The translations under genes and the position numbers were made by a program. Shown one piece after another: positions 22,594 through 26,295 of a stretch of DNA of 26,295 bases. Source of the DNA: Alphaproteobacteria bacterium UBA1002 (GTDB lineage: Bacteria; Pseudomonadota; Alphaproteobacteria; Rickettsiales; UBA998). The notes beneath the pieces are model-generated. The model ran no database searches. It was not told the origin of the DNA and saw only the letters and a program-made list of their open reading frames with translations. The stretch is taken from contig DBAU01000007.1 of NCBI GenBank assembly GCA_002291845.1, forward strand, positions 1 through 26,295, given 5' to 3'. Within the stretch, counting starts at the first letter, position 1; each line of letters opens with the position of its first letter.

Positions 22594-23283
22594 CTATTTA
22601 ATGCTACCGAAAAGCTTGTCGATATCATCCTGAGAGGGGGCGTCTGCAGATAGCGCCGGTCCACTCATGAGCAACGCATCTGGCCGTCGATCGCGGTGCA
22701 CTTTTTCATGCTCATCCCATTTTTCAATATCGTGCAGATGCTGGGCGGAATCACTAAAAAGATTAACCAAGCGATTAACTTTTAGCTCCACATATTCTAA
22801 CGTCCGTGCCACTTTATTGATTCGTTGCCCCGTAATGTCTTGAAATGTACAGGCATCGTAGATTTCGTTTGCTGCATTAGCAATGCGGCTACCAGAATCT
22901 TTATCATTCAGGCTTCCAGCAATTTTTATGACTTCATCCGTGGCATCGAGAATGCGGTTGGTTGCAATCTCTGTCGCCTTTACCACCTCACTCAACTCCA
23001 TTCCTGCGATATTGATATCGTTGGTAGGCTCAGGCTCTTCTTCTGATGCTGGAGGTTTGGGTGCAATGGCAAAAATCTCACGCTTTGCTTCCGTAATGTA
23101 TAAAGCCAGCTTCGTAATTTCACTGCGTAAAAAAGAATCGGGGGGCGTTTCTGGATGCAATGTGGACGCCATATTCTCAAAAATAGCCCCGACATCTTCG
23201 AGCTTCACTTCTCCCTTAGCCTCATGCAGATCGATGAGACTTTTCAGCAAAGCGTTACCAATTTTGATCTGTGTTTTACTCAC
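22594..23283 (-). CDS. cheZ: Protein phosphatase CheZ
   Basis: CheZ dephosphorylates CheY-P and so ends the motor-switching signal. The protein is 229 residues. A long helical hairpin (about 55-195) carries the catalytic segment ACTFQDITGQRINK with Asp149 and Gln153, equivalent to E. coli Asp143 and Gln147. After a flexible linker comes the CheY-binding C-terminal helix SQDDIDKLFGSIK. It is 35 nt downstream of cheY on the same strand, so the pair is probably co-transcribed. CheZ is common in gamma- and betaproteobacteria and patchy in alphaproteobacteria. Confidence 0.95.
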   Translation of the reverse strand: MSKTQIKIGNALLKSLIDLHEAKGEVKLEDVGAIFENMASTLHPETPPDSFLRSEITKLALYITEAKREIFAIAPKPPASEEEPEPTNDINIAGMELSEVVKATEIATNRILDATDEVIKIAGSLNDKDSGSRIANAANEIYDACTFQDITGQRINKVARTLEYVELKVNRLVNLFSDSAQHLHDIEKWDEHEKVHRDRRPDALLMSGPALSADAPSQDDIDKLFGSIK

Positions 23284-23318
23284 AAAATCTCCGACCTGAA
23301 AAACGTTGGAAACGTAAA

Positions 23319-23708
23319 CTAGACAGTTTCTCCAAACACCTGATCGATCTTAGATTTGAGTGTCTCTGCATTAAAGGGCTTTACAATATAATTATTCACC
23401 CCGGCTTGCTTGGCAGCAATGACGTTATCCGTTTTGCTTTCAGCGGTCACCATTATGAAAGGGAGGTTTTTCAGGCTGTCAGTGGCGCGCACTTTCTGCA
23501 ACAGTTCATAACCAGACATGGGCTCCATGTTCCAGTCACTGATTACCAAGCCGTAACGCTTTTCTTTCAGTTTAGTGAGCGCCATCGATCCGTCCGTTGC
23601 CTCATCAACATTCTCAAAGCCAATCTGGTTGAGCAAATTTTTCACGATGCGCAGCATGGTTTTGTAATCATCAACGATCAGTACCGGCATTCTTTTATCG
23701 ATCGCCAT
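23319..23708 (-). CDS. cheY: Chemotaxis response regulator CheY
   Basis: CheY is a single-domain receiver that, when phosphorylated by CheA, binds the flagellar switch. It is 129 residues long. The acidic pocket Asp13/Asp14, phospho-acceptor Asp58 (ISDWNM), Thr88, switch Tyr107 and Lys110 (YIVKPF) are all present; the DWNM and FIMVTAE segments are those of canonical CheY. The AAAGGA ribosome-binding site lies 8 nt upstream of the ATG. No cheA, cheW, cheR, cheB or receptor gene is in the window. It is followed by cheZ. Confidence 0.95.
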   Translation of the reverse strand: MAIDKRMPVLIVDDYKTMLRIVKNLLNQIGFENVDEATDGSMALTKLKEKRYGLVISDWNMEPMSGYELLQKVRATDSLKNLPFIMVTAESKTDNVIAAKQAGVNNYIVKPFNAETLKSKIDQVFGETV

Positions 23709-23741
23709 AGGTGGGGTCCTTTATTGGGTTGTAGCGACTAA

Positions 23742-23776
23742 GCGAGCAGAGCTTGCGTGACCGCAAATTTGCTCGC
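23742..23776. repeat. Stem-loop in the cheY leader
   Basis: GCGAGCA (23742-23748) pairs with TGCTCGC (23770-23776). Inside, TTGCG (23753-23757) pairs with CGCAA (23762-23766) around a TGAC loop, with a 4/3 internal loop. It lies 33 nt upstream of the cheY start. There is no T-run in terminator position for either strand. Confidence 0.6.
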
Positions 23777-23821
23777 ACATGAACTCAACCTACGGCAGAT
23801 AATTTAAAACAGCGTTAATTC

Positions 23822-23849
23822 CATATAAAAATTTTGTGAATATCCTCAA
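23822..23849 (-). promoter_or_regulatory. Putative promoter for cheY-cheZ
   Basis: On the minus strand TTGAGG (23849-23844) and TATATG (23827-23822) are 16 bp apart. Transcription would start around 23814 and give a leader of about 105 nt that includes the stem-loop at 23742-23776. Confidence 0.35.
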
Positions 23850-23916
23850 CATGGCGGAATGCTTGTGTTGACAGCGAATATGCCATAGGAAAAACACATC
23901 GCGTTACGAGTAATTT

Positions 23917-24384
23917 ATGTTGGTTCCACTGTTGCAGCTTGCATTGACGGAAGATGAGGCGATAAACCTCGCTCACTCGTTAAGTTGCGTTTTGACGTCT
24001 GGGGATTGCATTGCGTTGTTTGGTGAACTTGGCGCGGGAAAAAGCACGTTTGCACGCGCGATGATTCAACAGCTCAGCGGAGAAGAGGAGGTGCCAAGCC
24101 CTACCTTTACTTTGCTTCAGCAATACCATACGCCGATAGGTGTGCTGTCGCATTATGACTTGTACAGGGTGAAACACGTTAATGAGTTGGCTGAGCTGGC
24201 TATTGACGATGCCTTGCAGCAGGGGGTATGCCTGATTGAATGGCCGGAGGTTGCATTGCCATTGCTTCCATCAGATTGTTTGGAAATCCGCATTGCATCC
24301 ACGAAAGACGAAAAAACGCGCCATTTTGAAGTGAAGGGATCGCCACGATGGCAACGCCGATGGCTATACAAAACAACAACGTAA
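23917..24384 (+). CDS. tsaE: tRNA threonylcarbamoyladenosine synthesis ATPase TsaE
   Basis: TsaE is the P-loop ATPase that works with TsaD and TsaB to make the t6A modification at position 37 of ANN-decoding tRNAs. The protein is 155 residues. Walker A is GELGAGKST (36-44), followed by SPTFTL (61-66), HYDLYR (79-84) and the EWPE motif (108-111). The Shine-Dalgarno element before the ATG is weak. It is the first gene of tsaE-amgK-murU, an order common in alphaproteobacteria. Its last 37 nt overlap the next gene. Confidence 0.95.
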   Translation: MLVPLLQLALTEDEAINLAHSLSCVLTSGDCIALFGELGAGKSTFARAMIQQLSGEEEVPSPTFTLLQQYHTPIGVLSHYDLYRVKHVNELAELAIDDALQQGVCLIEWPEVALPLLPSDCLEIRIASTKDEKTRHFEVKGSPRWQRRWLYKTTT

Positions 24385-25412
24385 CTCGTGAAGCATGCAT
24401 TCAGGCTTTTTTACAAACCAGCGGATGGGGCGATGCTAAACGCCATCCAATTCCTGGCGATGCATCGTTTCGACGTTATGAGCGACTTGAAAAGAATGGT
24501 GCATACGCGATTCTTATGGATGCGCCACCAGAACGTGAGAATACTTCCAGTTTTGTGAATGCTCAGCGTTATTTACGCCATGCAGGTTTCAGCGTGCCTG
24601 CATTGCTGGCAGAGCAGTCACAAAATGGGCTTTTGTTGCTCGAAGATTTTGGAGATATTTCCGTCTCATTACGTTTACGTACGCATCCTGAGGAAGAGGC
24701 GACCATCTATGCGGATGCCGTTGCTGTTTTGGCGGATATGGCTAAGCAGGGCCTACGCCTTGTTGCGGATTCCGGTAGCCAGTTCGTCGATTATCATTCC
24801 GAATTGCTGATGCAAGAAGCCATGCTACTGGCTCAGTGGTTGCTTCCGGAAATTTTACCCGTAGATCGCGTGGTTGAAGCCGTCGAGAGTTACGCCACTG
24901 TATGGCAGCAGCTCATTGCATCATTTGATATTTCTGCACAGGTTGTGACGCATCGGGATTACCATGCGGATAATCTTTTTTTATTGGCTGGCAAGCAAGG
25001 CATCGCACGGATGGGGATGCTTGACTTCCAAGATGCTGTGCTGGGACGTCCTGCCTATGACTTAGTGTCACTGCTTGAAGACGCGCGGCGGGATGTTGCC
25101 GCAGACGTTGTTGAGCAGAATCTCACGGCGTTTGCCAGCGCAACGGGGATATCTGCAGATCAACTGCTTTTGGAATATGCCTTTTATGGCGCGCAACGGA
25201 ATGCCAAAATTTTAGGTATTTTTACGCGTCTGTATCGCCGCGATGGGAAGCCGCGTTACTTGGCAATGCTTCCGCGTGTGTGGGGATATTTTGAGGGTAA
25301 TTTACGCCATCCGGCACTGTCTTCGTTGCGGGAATGGCGCGAAAAATACATCACTGCCTCGGTCGAGACACGTCTGCTCGGATTACATCATCTACTCACC
25401 GATTCTCTATGA
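24348..25412 (+). CDS. amgK: N-acetylmuramate/N-acetylglucosamine 1-kinase AmgK (phosphotransferase)
   Basis: AmgK phosphorylates MurNAc (and GlcNAc) at the anomeric carbon in the peptidoglycan recycling route that bypasses de novo MurA/MurB and can lower fosfomycin sensitivity. The protein is 354 residues with the aminoglycoside phosphotransferase fold: DASFRRY (38-44), catalytic loop HRDYHADN (202-209) and metal-binding DFQDA (226-230). Met1 (24348) and Met5 (24360) are both possible starts. Either overlaps tsaE (37 or 25 nt), and no later start fits the family. The identification rests on the motifs and on murU following directly with a 4-nt overlap. Confidence 0.9.
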   Translation: MATPMAIQNNNVTREACIQAFLQTSGWGDAKRHPIPGDASFRRYERLEKNGAYAILMDAPPERENTSSFVNAQRYLRHAGFSVPALLAEQSQNGLLLLEDFGDISVSLRLRTHPEEEATIYADAVAVLADMAKQGLRLVADSGSQFVDYHSELLMQEAMLLAQWLLPEILPVDRVVEAVESYATVWQQLIASFDISAQVVTHRDYHADNLFLLAGKQGIARMGMLDFQDAVLGRPAYDLVSLLEDARRDVAADVVEQNLTAFASATGISADQLLLEYAFYGAQRNAKILGIFTRLYRRDGKPRYLAMLPRVWGYFEGNLRHPALSSLREWREKYITASVETRLLGLHHLLTDSL

Positions 25413-26137
25413 TGCAGGTTAAGCAAGCAATGATTCTTGCGGCCGGCAGGGGGGAGCGCATGCGCCCCATCACGGATAGCCGTCCCAAACCGTTGGTGGA
25501 AGTGGCGGGACGCAGCTTGATTGATCGTCAGATGGATCGTGTGGAAGCGTATGGCATTACCGACGTGGTCGTGAATACCTCCTATTTGGGAGCAATGTTA
25601 CAGGCCCATTTACGTACACGGCCCACACCACACATTCGTTTTTCAGAGGAGGCAACACCTTTAGAGACGGGCGGAGGCGTGCTAAAAGCACTACCTTTAC
25701 TGGGCCAAGATCCGTTCTTTGTCATGAATAGTGATGTGATTATATGTGATGCCGTGCAGCAAACCGCACTTCAGCGTCTGGCTGCTCATTGGAATGACGC
25801 GAGCATGGATGCTTTATTGTTGCTTCATCCACGTCAAAAAGCCATTGGCTATGATGGAGCGGGTGATTTTTTTCTTGAATCCGATGGATTAACATTATGT
25901 CGCCGTGGGCAACGCCCTGAGGCAGACTATGTGTTTACTGGCACTCAGCTTTTGCATCCACGTTTGTTTAAAGATGCACCCGAGGGAGCATTTTCAATGA
26001 ATGTGCTTTATGACCGTAGCCGGAATGAAGCAGGAGTCCTGAGCCGTATCAAAGGCGTGGTGCATACGGGTGACTGGCTACATGTAGGGGAGCCTGCTGC
26101 CATTGCGCAGGCGGAGGCATTTCTTGCCTTACCCTAG
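25409..26137 (+). CDS. murU: N-acetylmuramate alpha-1-phosphate uridylyltransferase MurU
   Basis: MurU turns MurNAc-1-phosphate into UDP-MurNAc, completing the AmgK-MurU recycling route. The protein is 242 residues from the ATG at 25409, which overlaps the amgK TGA. A frame from 25334 would add 25 residues in amgK coding sequence and is rejected. The nucleotidyltransferase signature LAAGRGERMRPIT (10-22) is followed by RPKPL (25-29), the NSDVI metal/nucleotide site (107-111) and GDWLHVGEP near the C-terminus. The closest alternative is a mannose-1-phosphate or glucose-1-phosphate nucleotidyltransferase, made unlikely by the neighbour. Its TAG shares a CTAG with the stop of the convergent gene. 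Confidence 0.92.
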   Translation: MMQVKQAMILAAGRGERMRPITDSRPKPLVEVAGRSLIDRQMDRVEAYGITDVVVNTSYLGAMLQAHLRTRPTPHIRFSEEATPLETGGGVLKALPLLGQDPFFVMNSDVIICDAVQQTALQRLAAHWNDASMDALLLLHPRQKAIGYDGAGDFFLESDGLTLCRRGQRPEADYVFTGTQLLHPRLFKDAPEGAFSMNVLYDRSRNEAGVLSRIKGVVHTGDWLHVGEPAAIAQAEAFLALP

Positions 26138-26295
26138 CATGCGCCACGATTTGTAAAACACGCGGGCAGGGCGTTATCCATGGCACTCGGTCCGGTATAA
26201 TTATTCGCATTCAGTGCGCCAGGGTCAAGGTCTGCCCCTTCGCTAGGTATGCGTAATGAAGCAGGCCCACCGGTGGCCGTGAGATCAAATTCACT
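26134..26295 (-). CDS. Unrecognised protein, C-terminal part (runs off the right edge)
   Basis: The last 53 codons of a minus-strand frame enter from the edge without a stop and end in TAG at 26136-26134. The visible tail is Gly/Ala/Asn-rich and includes SLRIPSEGADLDPGALN and ALPACFTNRGAC, with two Cys close to the end. No family is recognised. The convergent stop-to-stop overlap with murU and the absence of another frame support a real gene, but the length is short. In related bacteria addB often follows murU; it does not here. Confidence 0.4.
   Translation of the reverse strand, partial: SEFDLTATGGPASLRIPSEGADLDPGALNANNYTGPSAMDNALPACFTNRGAC

Noticed and set aside
23868..23873. Perfect TTGACA as -35 box of a tsaE promoter
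   Set aside because: No acceptable -10 box is found 15-19 bp downstream.

Overview
The window looks like the chromosome of a free-living, flagellated alphaproteobacterium with roughly 50 % GC. The pointers are LpxI (the alphaproteobacterial-type UDP-diacylglucosamine hydrolase) in a bamA-skp-lpxD-fabZ-lpxA-lpxI-lpxB cluster, csrA next to a stand-alone FlhB C-terminal domain (FhlB), and a tsaE-amgK-murU cluster. A cheY-cheZ pair is also present, and CheZ is patchy in this class. I cannot name the genus from the sequence alone.

Layout. 1-561 (-): N-terminal part of an unrecognised protein. 764-2011 (+): secreted RTX calcium-binding protein with 26 nonapeptides, ending at a good intrinsic terminator. 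2105-5904 (+): tightly packed operon of cytochrome b561, YceI, pirin and a Kef-type K+/H+ antiporter, apparently for redox or electrophile stress. 5925-6000 (-): tRNA-Lys(TTT). 6200-13380 (+): outer-membrane biogenesis operon, from BamA and Skp to the lipid A enzymes LpxD, FabZ, LpxA, LpxI and LpxB. 13387-16738 (-): flgB-flgC-fliE-fliQ-fliR-flhB, the rod base and export gate. 16901-19178 (+): csrA, fhlB, a small helical protein, fliO, fliP and a small membrane protein, every junction overlapping or 1 nt apart. 19198-23708 (-): cheY, cheZ and a large periplasmic protein with a Pro/Ala-rich linker and TPR-like repeats. 23917-26137 (+): tsaE, amgK, murU (tRNA t6A modification and peptidoglycan MurNAc recycling). 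26134-26295 (-): C-terminal end of an unrecognised gene.

How they fit. Two themes dominate: building the outer membrane (BAM, Skp, lipid A, MurNAc recycling) and building or steering a flagellum (rod, fT3SS gate FliO/P/Q/R/FlhB, CsrA, CheY/CheZ). The two flagellar operons diverge from a 162-bp region that carries a 34-bp imperfect palindrome. FliP sits in one arm and FliQ, FliR and FlhB in the other, so this region probably co-ordinates the export gate.

There is no stretch above 300 bp without a gene. The longest gaps (about 160-210 bp: 562-763, 6001-6199, 16739-16900, 22417-22593, 23709-23916) hold putative promoters and dyad elements, listed below. I see no CRISPR array, insertion sequence, integrase or prophage gene. 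I found no convincing wholly novel defence or mobile system. The most unusual items are the csrA-fhlB-fliO-fliP translational chain, the palindrome in front of it, the periplasmic repeat protein beside cheZ, and the 36-residue super-repeat in the RTX protein.
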